From: Megaleporinus macrocephalus
Lineage: Eukaryota; Chordata; Actinopteri; Characiformes; Anostomidae
Direction: 5' to 3'
Assembly: GCA_021613375.1 (NCBI GenBank)
Contig: CM038703.1
Coordinates: 22,556,194-22,620,193 of the forward strand
DNA: 64,000 nt
The notes beneath the pieces were generated by a model. That model saw nothing but the letters and a program-made list of their open reading frames with translations. It was not told the origin of the DNA and made no database searches. Below are positions 1 to 13,959 of this stretch, piece by piece (position 1 is the stretch's first letter; each line of letters starts with the position of its first letter). A program made the position numbers and the translations under genes.

Positions 1-1254
1 TGGAAAAAGACGGTGCACATTTGGCTGAAGCTGCCAGCCCTGGCGTTTCTCCCAATGTCTTTACAGGGTGGCTACGAATAGTGCCCGGCCATTCTGGATA
101 TTTACTAGGTATGCTTTTCTGTTTTGAACAACTCAGACAACCAGGGGTGAAGCTTCAAAGTTCTGGAGCCCAAGAAAGGGTATGCAGGACAGCAACAGTG
201 AGCATTAACAACTGTTTTACATTCCAGTGTAGAAGAAATGCTGCACGTTCAGCAACAACTTCATCCCTTTACTCACCAAAAGTGTCTCCAGTGGTGGAAA
301 ACAACACCAATGTTAACTCTTGTTTCTATTTATGTCACTTATTTTTCTGCCAAACATTATTATTTCTAAGAGCTAGCAACAGTAGTGATAATCATCACTT
401 GCCAAGAGCTTCAGCCATTGTGGCATTAATGCTTCCTTTCATTTGCCACCTGTCTATAAATGATCTAACCGGTAGCGGCGCATTCAAGATGATTGACAGG
501 AGATTATAAAATGCCATGGGAGAAGCACTACTTCTTCATCTTCTCATGCTGGACTGATAGCAGGCTCACGGTTACAGTGACTCACCAACTTGAGGTACAA
601 AGTGGGATTACATGACAGAATGGGCTAGGGCTAGCTGTTAAGCATGTTAGCTTTGTAAATATCTCTGCATCATGACACATAGACATCTTCAACATATCCT
701 TAAAACTAGTATGGTTTCACAGTTAATGTAGAAATGTTTTAAACTAAATGTCCTACATATTATCCTTAAAGGTATTTTTACAGCAACATAAGCACTGCCC
801 TGCGATTATTCTTGACCTCGCAGGAGAAATAAGCCTTCTCCTTGAAGCTGACTAAAATTTTCCATTTCTCAAGAATGGCATATTGTTGATCTCTAGTGTG
901 TAGAAAGTCAATAGATCACTGATCATGGAGGACATACAAGTTCAAATCAGTAAAAGTTGGAACAGTATGGAAAAATCATGCATCTGTTGACTAACTTCTT
1001 CCATCTTTGCTCTTCAAAGACCATTTGTAGATACTGCTTTTGCACCAAATCATGATTACAATTATCTGTTGACAGTACCTGTTTGAAATCACATCATTAC
1101 TAGCCCTAAATTACTCCTTTTTACTTTCCTTTTTTTACTTGGAATGTGTTGCAGTCTTGAAATGCAGAAATTGATGAATTCCAGTAAAATAAATAAAGAC
1201 AAGACATGAAATAACTTGGGTTCATACTGTCTGCAATGCAATAACGTCAAACTG

Positions 1255-1256
<2 letters not shown>

Positions 1257-1287
<31 letters not shown>
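1257..1287. repeat. (TTA)n microsatellite
   Basis: About ten perfect TTA units. Confidence 0.95.
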
Positions 1288-1445
1288 TGCATTTACCATA
1301 TCGTCCCAACTATTTTGGATTTGGGGTTGTAGTTATGGCTTTTAGCCCTAGACCGGAATGGTTCATTTCTGACTGCAGTGAGAAGAATAAAGTAAAGATC
1401 CTTTTATTAGAGCCTCCGATACAGTTTTGCTTGGGGCCCCAGAAA

Positions 1446-1472
1446 TGTGTGTGTGTGTGTGTGTGTGTGTGT
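1446..1472. repeat. (GT)n microsatellite
   Basis: About 13 perfect GT units. Confidence 0.95.
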
Positions 1473-2784
1473 ATGCAGACATGTCCTCTGTGTAATGACC
1501 AAATGTGTTAGGAGATAAAAGAGTTGCCCACAGAGATGTAAAGCAGACTTCAGCATGTAGAGGATGTAGAGGTCTGAATGAAAGCAGTGGATTTGAGACA
1601 GGATGCTCAAGTCTCTTGAAAAAACAAGAATGAGGAGGGTGATAGAAGTGTCAGTTTTCCTCTCCCTCTCTCTCTGCTCTCTGACTATTTGTCCCCATTA
1701 GCTCTGTCTGGCATTCTTTCTTAATCTTGAATTCCTTCTGCTTGAGGGAAGTGTGGAGAGCACCAATCCGCTCCTTAGAACAATCAAAACCATATTTTGT
1801 ATAAAAAAAGAAAAAATCCAGTTCAAGTGGAATTAATGAAGTATCCCTGAGCTGCCCTTATGAATGTGACATTCAGTACTATGAGAAAATGATCTGTGAA
1901 TCCATGTATCTAAGTAAATATACATTTGTTTCCAAATTCGCTAACTGTACAGGTACCATTTAGTACATGCTTCTGCAAATCAATCCTTTATTCATGTAAG
2001 TCAGATGTGCTACTTATGAATAAATAGCAGAATATTAGCAGAACATAAGATTTGATCAGGGTGTTTACAGTTGCACATGCATAATGCATATCTGCATATG
2101 TGAAAAGAAACTTCAGCATGACAGTCTCTGTAAATAATGCACATATTCTCACCCATAGTATCAGAAAAAATAGACTCCAACATTTTTGCTTTCTCAAAGA
2201 TCAAGGCAAGCAGCATCTTACATTCACAGGATAATTGTCCTGCTTTGGCAATGTCGTACAGGCGCCAAAGTACAGTTTTTTTCAATAGAGACCGGCTTCT
2301 TGAACCTATAGAATTCCTCTTAAACATACATAAACATGCATTGCCTTTTTTCCATTAAAATCCTTTGATGAATGTCCATGATGGGGGTTTTGTATTAAAC
2401 ATGACCCCCAAGACAATCCCAGCAGACACATAAACAAACGTGGACAGAGGAAAGACAGGATGGAACAGGAGACACTACCAGCACACTGTCTCTATGCAGA
2501 CTATAAACTGCAGAGAGTCGGACAAGAAGGACGTCCGCATGCAGGATGGATACTTTGCACCTTAAAGTGGAGAATCATTTAACCCCTTTAACTGCAAGGC
2601 CGTGTATGTAAGCTTACACTTTAATTCCTCACTTTTATAGGAACATAATCAGTTTCATCGTAGTTCCTGTGTAAATATAAATAACTACTCTAAAACTTTA
2701 AGTGTTATGTTTATGAGGTTAATATCCATGCAATAAAGATTGCAACAATTGTGTTACAATGAATGAAAAATGCACAGAAGATCA

Positions 2785-2845
2785 AGAACATTCATACATA
2801 GAACATTCATACAAGAACATTCATACATAGAACATTCATACATAG
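2785..2845. repeat. Short minisatellite, unit AGAACATTCATACAT
   Basis: Four tandem units of 13-16 bp around AGAACATTCATACAT with length differences between units. Confidence 0.85.
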
Positions 2846-4386
2846 TCTGTAAAGAAATAACCCCAACATGGCAATATGGATTATTCTGCTGAATTGGTTC
2901 AAAGTCAGAGTTTCAAACAGCCTTGACTGACTTGGACTTTAGACTAAAGTCTTTGAGTGACTACGCTTGTTTGATTACAATAAATGATTAAACATTCCAT
3001 TTTCAATCATTAATTTTAACAATCGCTATAAAACATTTATGTCACTACTAAAACTTTACAGAACATTTGTGTGTGATTTTTTACGACCATCAATGACACA
3101 TAAATAACAATTTTGACTCATTTTGCGCGTAAAAATAGGGTGCATGACTAGCAACACAGCTTTTAACAATTATAACACAAATAAAATGTACTTGTAAGGA
3201 ATATGTGTTTCTGTACAGACTGTACTGAATTCTTAATCATACACCCAGATTATCAGACTTTGGGTCACATTTACTTCAAACCAAAGAGATCTAAGTGCTC
3301 ATAATGTGGCTGCTAGGGACAGGAATGCAGTCTTACTTCCTGATATAAAACTCAGGGGTGTGGCTAAAAGAAGACTTAACCTATGAAGTAAAACTCATTG
3401 TGTTTTGCTAGTGTCAGAAACCTGGGGCTACATTTTTTTTAACGAATAAAATGATGAACAATCCAGACATTTTCAATTAAATTATAACTATAATATTAGA
3501 ATCTAGAAATTAGTTAAATAACCTAATAATATTTATAATACAACAATCACAATATGTAAAATATTGGATATATTGACTAGATTCAAGATAATTTCACTTG
3601 ACAGAATCACACACAACGCTTATGCTGAGCAGTGGCGTACAACACATGCTTATGGATAATTGCTGCAGAAAGTTTTGCTGGGTGAGAAAAAATGTTGAAT
3701 ACAGAAATAATATCTCATAAAGGACCAAATAAATATCAATTATTCCATGTAGTGAGCAGCAGCTCATTACTTGCAGGATGGAAGATGATGGCTCTGCATC
3801 TAAATACATATAAGACAACTGTGATTAAAAACATATTCAACAAGCCTGAAAAGGTCATCTTGATTGCCATTTATTGCCACCATCCCACCTGATGTTTCTT
3901 TGCGACTCAAGCACTGCCAACATTCAGTTTGTGCTTTTGTAGAGCACAGCTGGAGTTTACCATTGTGCAGTTATGAACCACCCCAGACTTCCATGGCAGA
4001 GCAGGAGAGGGAAGCTGCTGAGCTTAGTTCTGTCTGAGAGCTGTGCTTCCGGAAGTAGAGAATCCCTGCTGATGACCATCTATGTGTAGACACTGCAGTC
4101 ACAAAGCCACTTGCAGCTACAGGAGAAAGCAGCATGAATAGAAAAGGACAGGGAGGCCAGATGTACAATAGTGCTGCTACAAAGTAACAAACTGAACATT
4201 CACTATATATTGTGAAAATGATTTGGCATAGTTTGGGTCCACTTGTCACTGCAAATCAATAAAAAGCTATGCTGGCTGATTTCCTTTTTCTTAGGTTTGA
4301 ACTTTTTTATTCTGGCAGGAGCAGTCTCTTTTACAAGCTGCCATTTAGGGGATACTTGCTTTTTTTTGATGTGCTATAGCTCTAAC

Positions 4387-5000
4387 CCAGTCATAAAATT
4401 AAAACCACCTCCTTTTATCTACACACATTGTCCATTTTATCAACTCCACTGACCATATAGAAACACTTTGTTGTTCAGACTGTAGTTCATCTGATTCACT
4501 GCATTGTTTATCCCCTTTTATCCTGTTCTTTAATGGTCGGGATGCCCAAAGGACTACCGCAGAGCAGGTACTATTAGTAAGGTGGATCATTCTCAGCACT
4601 GCAGTAACACTGGCATGGTGGTGGTGTGTTAGTGTGTGTTGGACTGGTATGAGTGGATCAGACATGGCAGTGCTGCTGGAGTGTCACTGCAACATCCAGC
4701 CAACAGTGTCCTGCAGGCAGAGTCCTGTGACCACTAATGTTGGACTAGAGAATGACCAACACAAACTGTGCAGCAACAGTTTAGTTTTCATCTACAAGTT
4801 GGACCAGCAATGTACGCGTGTCTATTAGAGTGGACAGTGAGTGGACACAGTGGTTAAAAACTCCAGCAGCACTGCTGTGTCCAATTCACTCGTACCAGCA
4901 CAACACACACTAACCCGCCATCACCACATCAGTGTCACCACAGTGATGAGAATGACTAAGGCTGTCCTGGTGGTTCATGGTGACCAAATAAAGCACTTTA
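4387..5000. mobile_element. Palindromic interspersed repeat
   Basis: Two 93-bp arms (4589-4681 and 4861-4953) are inverted copies of each other, beginning ATTCTCA.CACTG and ending CAGTGCTGCTGGAG, with a 179-bp spacer. The outer sequence (AAAACCACCTCC, CACTTTGTTGTTC, ACCGCAGAGCAGGTA) matches a repeat I recognise as common in fish genomes. It has no coding capacity; a non-autonomous DNA transposon is likely but the ends and target duplication are not clear. Confidence 0.8.
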
Positions 5001-5581
5001 TTTTGTTTTCCTTAGTTTGACCATCTGGAACTGGTTGAGGACTGCTGTATTAGTGTGTTAAGGACATATACAAATACTGGATGCGGTAATCAAGCAACCT
5101 TTTGTTCAAATCGGTAAAAAAATGTGGCAAAGCGTGTTATGGTGAAGTGTTCTGAAAGAGAAATACTTCTCCACACAGTTTCATAAAGTCCATCTGATTA
5201 AAAGCATTAATCTAAGCCATGTCATTAAGCAAGTTAGTTTATAAATAGTTAAAACTGTATCCACTAGATACACCACTTGTTCACAAACCGACTGTACATT
5301 TAGTATTTTATCATATTAGAGTTATTACATGCAATAAACAGCACAAGATGCAATGTCTTGCTACATTATGTGCAACAATACTATTACATTTTTAGCAATT
5401 TATTAACATAGTAGTCTTTGATTACATTTGCATTATTAAACTAAAGGTGCTACAAAACCTTTTACTATAAATTATTATTTTAATTGCATTTTTTACTTGT
5501 ATTAATTTTTATAGATATCTTTACACATTCTTTTTGGTCACCTAGAGCAAGGCTGTACCATACCTCATTTTGCTCCTGCTG

Positions 5582-5619
<38 letters not shown>
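5582..5619. repeat. (TTA)n microsatellite
   Basis: About 12 uninterrupted TTA units. Confidence 0.95.
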
Positions 5620-6548
5620 CTCACTTGTACTCACAATGCCAGTTATTTCTTCATTCACGTCACACTGTTCAGCAATGCTAAATTTCTTATAATCTCAGTC
5701 ACATGCCATGCCAGTCATTGTGATGTTTCATTATGTTTATTTTCAGTGTTTTTCAGTTTGATGCCACTCATCTTCACTTTTGTTTGGGTGGAGGATTCGC
5801 AATCAGTTTTTGAAACACAACACAGAGAATATTATGGAACAGGCTGCACAGCAAGACATGCCCGACGAGCCAATGAAAAAACTGAGCTCCAGGACACTAA
5901 GTTACGTCATCATAATTATGTTTTGCTGAGCACCTTGGTGCATGTTAAGGATTGTGCTCTTGGTGTGTAATAAATTATAAACAATTGTTTCCATGTCCTT
6001 CCAACACTGGGCTACTGAGGGTTGATTACCTGGCCCTGGATAAAACATTTAAGATGGAACAGAACGTAAATGTGTGCTGGCTGATGGTTCAGAATAAAAT
6101 GCGTGGTGTCCAGAGAGATGGCTTAACAAAATCTTGATGTCACTGTATAACCAGTTTGTATTAGTTTGGAAAGTCTAAAAGTGTATCTCAAAGCAGTGTG
6201 TAGACCCTTAACAACTGAATATTGTGCTCTATTTTACAGGGGTGCAAAAAAGATGGACAGATACAGACCAGCACCAATAATAAACAGAATTCATAGTCTT
6301 GACTGGTACTGGAACAAAGCATGCAGCCTTGGTGGCTCTAGTGAAGAACAATTTGTATCTCTTCCAATATGGCAGTAAAGTGATCAGCTGCTGCTTTCAG
6401 TCTACTTTCTTTCTTATTACAGCCTATGAGATAAAGATCAAGGGAGAAATTAATGTGGTTATCAGAATGGTGAGTGATGAGGCTCTTGGCACAAAAAGAT
6501 AAGGGCAAACGTAACCCATAAATATATCGTCAGCAAAAGATTCCCTCA

Positions 6549-6549
6549 G

Positions 6550-6580
<31 letters not shown>
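6549..6580. repeat. (CA)n microsatellite, interrupted
   Basis: CA units with one CAAA interruption. Confidence 0.9.
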
Positions 6581-9500
6581 GCGGTGGAATCCATTGTTTT
6601 GAGGTTATGTTGTTCCTTTTATGTCGTCTGTAACAGTGAAACTGGAGTTGTTTGGGTTAATGTTCACAGGGAGAGGCTTGGTTGTTGACTTGCAGTTGAT
6701 TGGCTCTTGATTCTAGCTTTGCTTTGGAGGGAATTACCCTCAACATCTTGCAGGTGTGCTGGTTAATGTTTTGGCTCATTCATGAGATAAGAATGTTGCA
6801 TTTTCTCTGCCCGGGCTGAGTTATGAGAGGAGCTGCGGCCCGTAGCGTACAGAAGTGACATCAGAGTTCTGGTCATAGAATGTGTCTGACATTTCACACT
6901 GTTCTGGTACACTGACATGGCCACTTCAAAAGCTGCTGACACAGACACTTCTCCACTCTGTCCTTGTTTAAGACAAGTTGCCTTGAATAATGTTCTAGAA
7001 ATGCATAACTCATTCATTAGAATCTTACACACATATAGTCTTCTGTTTGAGAAAAGAATAACAAATCACTAATTTTGTCAGATTTTCAAATATGCTGCAG
7101 CATACTATAAAGTTTTTTAGAGATGCCCCAGGTATAGTTACCTTTCCTAGACTATGAAGGACCAACTGGGTAAACCAGTTTGATACAGGTCAACCCAGAG
7201 GCAGACCAGTGCTCACCGACTGTGGATAAATCAAGATAAACAACTTTTTCTCTAAAATTGTATCCGAGTGTCTTTTTTCCTAAATCAACATTATAATGTA
7301 ATAATACAGTAATTCTCACGCATGCCGGAATTTGATTTTGAGACATGAAGACAAAGGGGCTCCAAGTGGCCTATTAGAGGGTCCTACCCCACCCTGAGGA
7401 CCCCTTGTATTTCGCAAGAGTAAGCATCTTGGACCAAACAACCAAGCAAGAATTACAAGTTGCAAGTGACTGATGTGTTTTTCCTGTCAGAATTTCTATA
7501 ATTGCATGTCTACATCTTCAAGCGTGCAGTTCATGTTTTTCTCCCAACTCAGACCCCCTGCTTAATTACCTGTGTATGAGCTTACACACAGGGGGTGGAA
7601 AATATTTGAGTTGTTGTACATTGTTATTCAGAGTTGGTGAATTGTGACTAATCATTCCTTTTGACGGAGTCATAAATGTCAAAACACCTATATGGGAATA
7701 GCTAAGCTAAACAGAGAAGGACTAATACGCTCTTGGAACTAAAAGATACAAATATGTCTTTTATTTTATTTTTTTAAACTATTAAACTATTAAATATTAA
7801 AGCATTACTCTCATTTTAAATTACTCTTGTTTTAAGATTTTTTTCTTTATGGTATTTAGACAGCTTTGCAAACTCTTCAATTGGTTAGGACTTTAGTTGA
7901 AGCTGAAGAGAAATATTAATATGTTTATTTAACCACTGTCATTATAAAGTGACAGAGGAGTTTTCAATCAAGTTTTGATTTACAATGAATGAGATCAATT
8001 AATTGAGAAAAAAACTTCACTCTAAGCTCTCAATACAAGCAACAGTTTAATCTCTGGGTTGTTAGAAATGGAAAACAGCGGTGGCAGCTCTATACCTCTC
8101 TTGCTTTTATTTCAAATAAATAAAAGGTTATTGGGCTTAAGGACTCCCTGCTGCTACACTGAAGTTACATAATTACATAAAAACCTTTTTATTTTCCCCC
8201 TACATTTTAATTTAGACCTACAGAATACTCATTAGAAAAGGTTGGGGATTCAGCTCTTTTTCATTCAATCACTTGAATTCAGTGTGTTTAAATGACTGAT
8301 TTAATTTAAATATTCAACTACATTTCTACAAAATTGCTATTTGATTGAGTACAGTTTTAACAAAGTGCTTCTCCGTTTCTGATCTGTTCTCATCCCTGCA
8401 TACATAGTTGTGATTCTGAGATATGCTGTCATGTCTTTACACATAAAATATCTTAATTTTTATTTTGATAGCTTTGAATGACACTGCATAATTCTACTAA
8501 AAAAAGAAATTATGCAGCAGACCTCAAACATCAGGTTAATTCAGTGCATCACTACTTTCAGTATGGGGATGGCAGCTTTTCCATTAGGAACATCTAGAAA
8601 TAAGAGAAAGGGTATGTAAGGAATTAGGAGATGGCTGGATTAAGCATTCTTCTTCAGATTAGTGCTGTACCTTCCTCACAAACAGGAGTTCAGCCAGAGG
8701 AGCACGCCACATCAGACGCGCCCAGCAGCCTGGAGGTGGCGAGAGCAAGCCAAGAGCAAGGCGTCACCCTCGTTGGAACGGCAGGTCACCGGAGCACCCA
8801 GAGGCCTTTGCGTTGCGTGCCAGGATCCAGTGACGCCGCAGCCGGATGGAATGCCCTCTGAGCGTTTTTCTATTTTTGGCTGTTTTCAGGTTTACATGCT
8901 GCTTATTTGTATCCAAGAGCAAGAGTTTTGACTATTACCTTTAGGTGGGGTGGTGTCAGTCACTGTGCATTACCCTCACCTGAAAGACAAGGCACACTTA
9001 TGCTTAATATGAAAGTAAAGCACTGATGCATTAAGGAAATATTTCACCAGTGACATCTACATGTTATCAAAGACTGTAGTCTGATCTGTATTACTTTGCT
9101 AGAAAGTACTCTTGTTTGTATTATTACAGCATTGTTTAGAAATTTAAGGCTGCAGACAAATCAGATTTGTTTTTGCAAATCAGCTGTCCACACTGTGATT
9201 TGCAAGTGATCAGACCAGATTTATGTGTCCACACATTACCAACCTATATGCATGGGATGCTGTGATATTGGAATGAACTTGTCAGTACAGTCCCAACACT
9301 TCTGTTACTCTAGATTTGACATCCACATGTTGTCTGGATTTGCTTCGTTTTCCTTTGTTCAGTCTATCAAAAATCTGGATACAATCTGGAAATGCCAAAT
9401 GTTTGTCTTGGGCTGGCAGTCTGAACAAATCCTTTACGCCAGAGATAAAAGCAAGCTTGCCAGATTCATTTAAAAGGCTGGCTTGTAAGTAGGCAACAGA

Positions 9501-9600
9501 AGCAGCTGGATGAGTTATAAAGAGCTGTATGGTGTTTGTTGAGAAGGTGTGTACCTGTTGTTTATGTTGTACTTTGAAAGAGAAAGAAGATAGTAAGTTC

Positions 9601-9640
9601 TATGGTATTGTATCATATTGTATTGTATTGTATTGTATTC
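9601..9640. repeat. (TATTG)n pentanucleotide repeat
   Basis: About seven units, the first ones imperfect. Confidence 0.9.
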
Positions 9641-9989
9641 CCCAATAAAAAAACAACTCAAACTTCATGAACTTCATCACATAAACAATGTCACATAAAA
9701 AATCATTTAGAACGTCACGTTTTTTTCTCACCTTCCTAAAGGTTGTGGTTTGGAACTGGAATGGTTGCATGTATTACTCTGCATGCAAGAAATGTGTGGT
9801 GAGAAGCACTGTATGTTTTTTTGGCTTTGTTTTAAATGTATTTGTCGTTAATTGTCATTATTGCTTTGCCTTATTTATGATCTTTCAGTCATGCTTATGT
9901 CATAAGTATTTGAGCTCACTTTTACTTTTTTGAATGTTTTGTTAGATTCGATTGCCATATAACACACATGGTTGGTAGTTAATACATAA

Positions 9990-11110
9990 CTACTGAGGAA
10001 CTATTGATGATTAGTGCTGTATTAACACTACTAGTGGGTAATTACTCAGCAGCTAATAGTGAACATATGATGAGGGTGGTTTACTGTTAAATAAACAATA
10101 ACTACTGAGTCTCATGGATAATCACTTACCAACTATGGTTCTAAAATAACTACTCATAAATTATTGATCAGCTCAACGTCAGCTTAATAGCTGTGTCTTA
10201 GAAGGTCCTGGTAAATTACTAACAGATTGTTTACCAACACAATATAAGAACTGAAATACAACAAAGAGTGTGCAGTATCTAAACTATGAGGGATTATATT
10301 ATTATTGTTCTGATTGTTATTATTATTATTATTATTAGTAGTAGTAGTAGTAGTATCATCAGTAGTAGTATTATGTCCTTAGCCTCACACCATACTGTAC
10401 TGACAGGTGTCCCCCATGTTTGTTTCACAATTTGCACAACAGCCTACAAATAGGATAGGAAATTACTACACTGTTCAGAAGAACCTCTTATCTTTAGGAT
10501 AGGAAACATCATGGTTTCTGCAGAACATGTGCTAGTGGTGTTTTCTGTGAACAGTGGTTAAGTCCTTTTGAGTGCAGGGTCAGTCAAAGAGACAGCTCAC
10601 AGGAATAATTGGCTGTGTGTGTCACTGTGTTCATGTTCACTGTGCATTAACTTTTAGGATTACATCCTCTATTTTTATTAAATATACAGACAGGTCTCCT
10701 TAGCACCTCACCATACCATACTGACTGAACCCTCATGTGTTTGTTTCAGTCTGTGGCCTTAAATGCATTTGGATGAAATAATGATGAAATTGTTTAAATA
10801 CTTTGTGGTGTAGTGTATTTTTAGTACTTTTATTATGTGGTACAAACATGTATTTGCACACCACATCAATTATTAGTTACCTGAGAAGCTTGGTAAAACT
10901 CAGCTATTGAGCAAATAATGTTAAACTGATCAGTAAGAAAAGCTATTTTAAGATCCTGTCTTAAATTGTTTATGTGACTCAGTAGTTATTGTTTACTTAA
11001 CAGTGAACCACCCTCATCATACTTCATTAATAGCTACTGAGTGATTTCCTAGTAGTTACTAGTAGTTGTTAAGTGTTAATGTAGCACTACTTAGTAGTTC
11101 CTGCTTGGTT
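9990..11110. mobile_element. Foldback / MITE-like element, about 1.1 kb
   Basis: The left end (about 9990-10112) is repeated in inverted orientation at the right end (about 10974-11110). The best-matching core is 10069-10112 against 11020-10974: GATGAGGGTGGTT, ACTGTTAA, TAAACAATAACTACTGAGTC. The interior is non-coding and AT-rich and holds a TTA/GTA microsatellite. Terminal motifs are rich in ACTACTAG. The superfamily is not assigned. Confidence 0.75.
10317..10372. repeat. (TTA)n(GTA)n compound microsatellite
   Basis: A TTA run passes into a GTA run, then an interrupted second GTA run, inside the foldback element. Confidence 0.9.
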
Positions 11111-11909
11111 CCTTAGCAGTTTCCAACTGAATACAAAACAGTACTGTAAAGTGTTACACAACAATCAAATCATACAAATCATGCAAAGCATTAATCAAGA
11201 TTTATGGTCCTGTATCTTTAAGTGTAATTCATACTTCATTAGTCTTGTTAAGTAATTTGTGATTTTGTTATAACAATAAAATAGTGATGTTATATAATAT
11301 GTTTATCACTTTATCACCACGGTAGTAATGTATGCTGTTCATGCCAAGAAAGCAGCCATGAACAAAGAGAGAGCGAGTGGGAGTGGGTGAGGGAGAGAGA
11401 GAGTTTGGGCAGCTGCTGCACATTTGCTATTCGCAGGAAAAGGGTGATGAATATTGGCACTCACAGCTTCCGACCCCATATCACTGTTTTGTGGTCAGTT
11501 CTGACATTCACAACATCCTGATAAAGATCTTGATGTAGTTGGAAAAACAGGAGGCAGTGAATTTGTGGATTACTGCTCCAATTTACCTGAGCCTAGTGTT
11601 CACCCTCAAACTCAAGTTGTAAAATGTCCTTCTAAGAATCAGTCTTTTTTTTCTGACGGCAGTAACATGAAAAGGAGTGAAAGTGTTTTTTTAATAGCAA
11701 AATAATTTAGAACTATTTGCCATTTATGCTTGTACACAAGGAAAACTGACAGTAATCCTAACTAACTGCTAGCTTAGTTGTGTGACTAAAGTAGCTGTTA
11801 ACGCTAGTTATGATAAATCAAAGACATTTCATATTTTACGTGAACACAGACAGATTATTTAGCATATATTTGACTTTGTACGGGGTTTAAAGAAATGTAT
11901 AACTCCTAT

Positions 11910-12674
11910 AAGTAGCTGGGTGTTCATCTAAACAACAAGCTGGACTGATCAATTAACACCACTGCACTTTACAAAAAAGGCCAGAGCAGACTCTACCTTC
12001 TGAGGAGATTAAGGTCATTCAGAGTGGCAGGAGCGCTCCTGAGGACCTTCTTTGACACAGTGGTAGCATCTGCCATCTCTTTGGGGCAGCAGCATCTCGA
12101 CAGCAGACAAGAAGAGACTGGACAAACTCATTAAGAGGGCCGGCTCTGTCCTGGAAAGCCCTACAGACGCAGTGCATGTGGTGGGAGACAGGAGGATGTA
12201 GGCTAAGCTGACAGCCATACTGGAGAATGACTCCCACCCCATGCATAAGACTCTGGCAGCACAGGGCAGCTCCTTCAGGCTGCTTCACCCCAAGTGTGTG
12301 AAGGAGCGGTATCGCAGGTCCTTCCTACTTGCTGCTGTTAGACTTTACAATCAGCACTGCTCCCAGCTGACCACATATACACAGCATCTCGCATACACAC
12401 ACAACTAAACTCTACAGACTTAGTTTTTTTTAATGAAACATAACAATGCGCAATATTTTCAATTCTGCCATGTGCACTTTAGTCAATCTGCAATTGTCTG
12501 TAAATATAATTCTTCTTCAGAGTTTTTGACTCATTGTTTATATTGTTTATACTGTACTGTTTATTCATCTATTTTTTTTGTCCTGAGTGCCTTGCTATCC
12601 TTTTTGCTGCGATGACACTGTGAATTTCCCCACTGTGGGACTTACAAAGGATTATCTTATCTTATCTTATCTTA
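11910..12674 (+). mobile_element. L2-like LINE, truncated 3' end
   Basis: The translated fragments LGVHLNNKLDW, KKGQSRLYLLRRLRSFRV and LLRTFFDTVVASA match the C-terminal reverse transcriptase region of fish L2/Maui-type LINEs, broken by stops and frameshifts. The copy ends in a TTATC tandem tail (about 12646-12674), the usual 3' end of this group. It is 5' truncated, as expected from incomplete target-primed reverse transcription. Confidence 0.85.
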
Positions 12675-13959
12675 ATAGAATATTGCAAGCAGAAGGAATT
12701 GCTGGAGAAACTGTTGCCAGTAAATACAAAATTAGTTCCACCTATTGAAAATCGAAGCATTATAGGTTGATTCCTCTTTCACTTTGTAATTATACTGATG
12801 GCTAATTTAAAGTGTTAGAACTTCTCTTCAGCTTCTAAAGTCCTAACCAGGAGGAAAACTTGCTTAGGCAGATGCAGCAAGGCACCATTGCACTGCATTT
12901 CGAGAACTGAACCCCATTATTTCTGTCCAAAACTTAACAACGAGCAGTACTGTTAAAACATATCACTTAACCTATTACAATCCCAGTCTCATTAAACACT
13001 AGGGTCTATTATTCAGGACTACAATGCAAACTGGCTGAGTTATCGAAGACAGCATTTAAAGGTTTAAATAGAAGCTTGATCCTTAAATCTTGATTAAAAA
13101 TTAACTAAGGATTATGGATAATTTAGATACAATTAAATATTTTAACTGAATAAGACACTTTACTCTATTAAATAAGATTTGATAAAAGTAGATCAACTAC
13201 ACTGAGTATGTGAGAGCTTTAGTTACTTAAATAATTGTAAATTGTAAATAATGTAAAATAATTATTCACTATAATCAACCATATGCTGCAGATGTATCAA
13301 AAAAAAGATGCATTTGATGACAAAGTGTTCCTCTTTAACACAGAAGATCTTAATGCTGCCCAAATGTTGTTATTATACAGTATAAATGAAGAATAGTACA
13401 GAACTGATTTTGTGTATTTTTAAAAAGCTGAGCAAACATTCATTGTAAACAGTAATTAAAAATAGATGGAAAAGGATAGAAAAAGATAAACCATCACATT
13501 CCCTGTCTGACTGTTCATTTCCTCTAGAACAGTACGTGCATTGTTGCTAATGAAAACATTATACATCATGAGAAAAAAATACAAACAAACATAAGTACAG
13601 TAAAACTCAACAGGAATTTCTTGTTTTTAAAGGAGATATTGATATATTGGTTAGAAGACCACAATTAGAACACTGATTTGACTCAGGACTCCGTGGTTGC
13701 TTCCAAACAATACATATAATTTAATGAAGGGCCTACTTAGCTAAAGCAAGTTCTGGACATTTTTTAACAATGAAATGCTTGATGCCCAGATAAATATCTT
13801 CAGTATTTCTAATGGAACACTTTGGCCCAAATCCCATTTATTATTTTACCTCTATCCTTTGTTTTTCTGTCTCACCCTGACTGAAACCCTGAAACTAAGT
13901 TACAAGAGGTAGTGGTTGAAATCGTGTCCAACAAAATGGGATAAAACTTTAAGAACCTA
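12675..13959. other. AT-rich intergenic DNA, no feature recognised
   Basis: No coding, repeat or regulatory structure that I can support. Confidence 0.4.

Larger units (their letters stand above)
1..4386. other. Intergenic DNA, no gene recognised
   Basis: AT-rich sequence with short scattered frames that lack family similarity, splice logic or compositional support. The 162-codon frame at 21-509 does not resemble any protein I know. It contains two microsatellites and a small minisatellite listed separately. It lies on the 3' side of edn1, where phactr1 would be the next gene in conserved vertebrate order, but no phactr1 exon is seen. Confidence 0.5.
5620..9989. other. Intergenic DNA, no gene recognised
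   Basis: Mostly AT-rich. It includes a (CA)n-rich stretch at 6549-6580 and a TATTG repeat at 9601-9640. A small GC- and CpG-richer islet at about 8690-8870 differs from its surroundings but its frames match nothing known to me. Confidence 0.5.

Noticed and set aside
21..509. 162-codon plus-strand frame at the window start
   Set aside because: No domain, signal or similarity recognised, and the codon use looks like ordinary noncoding DNA.
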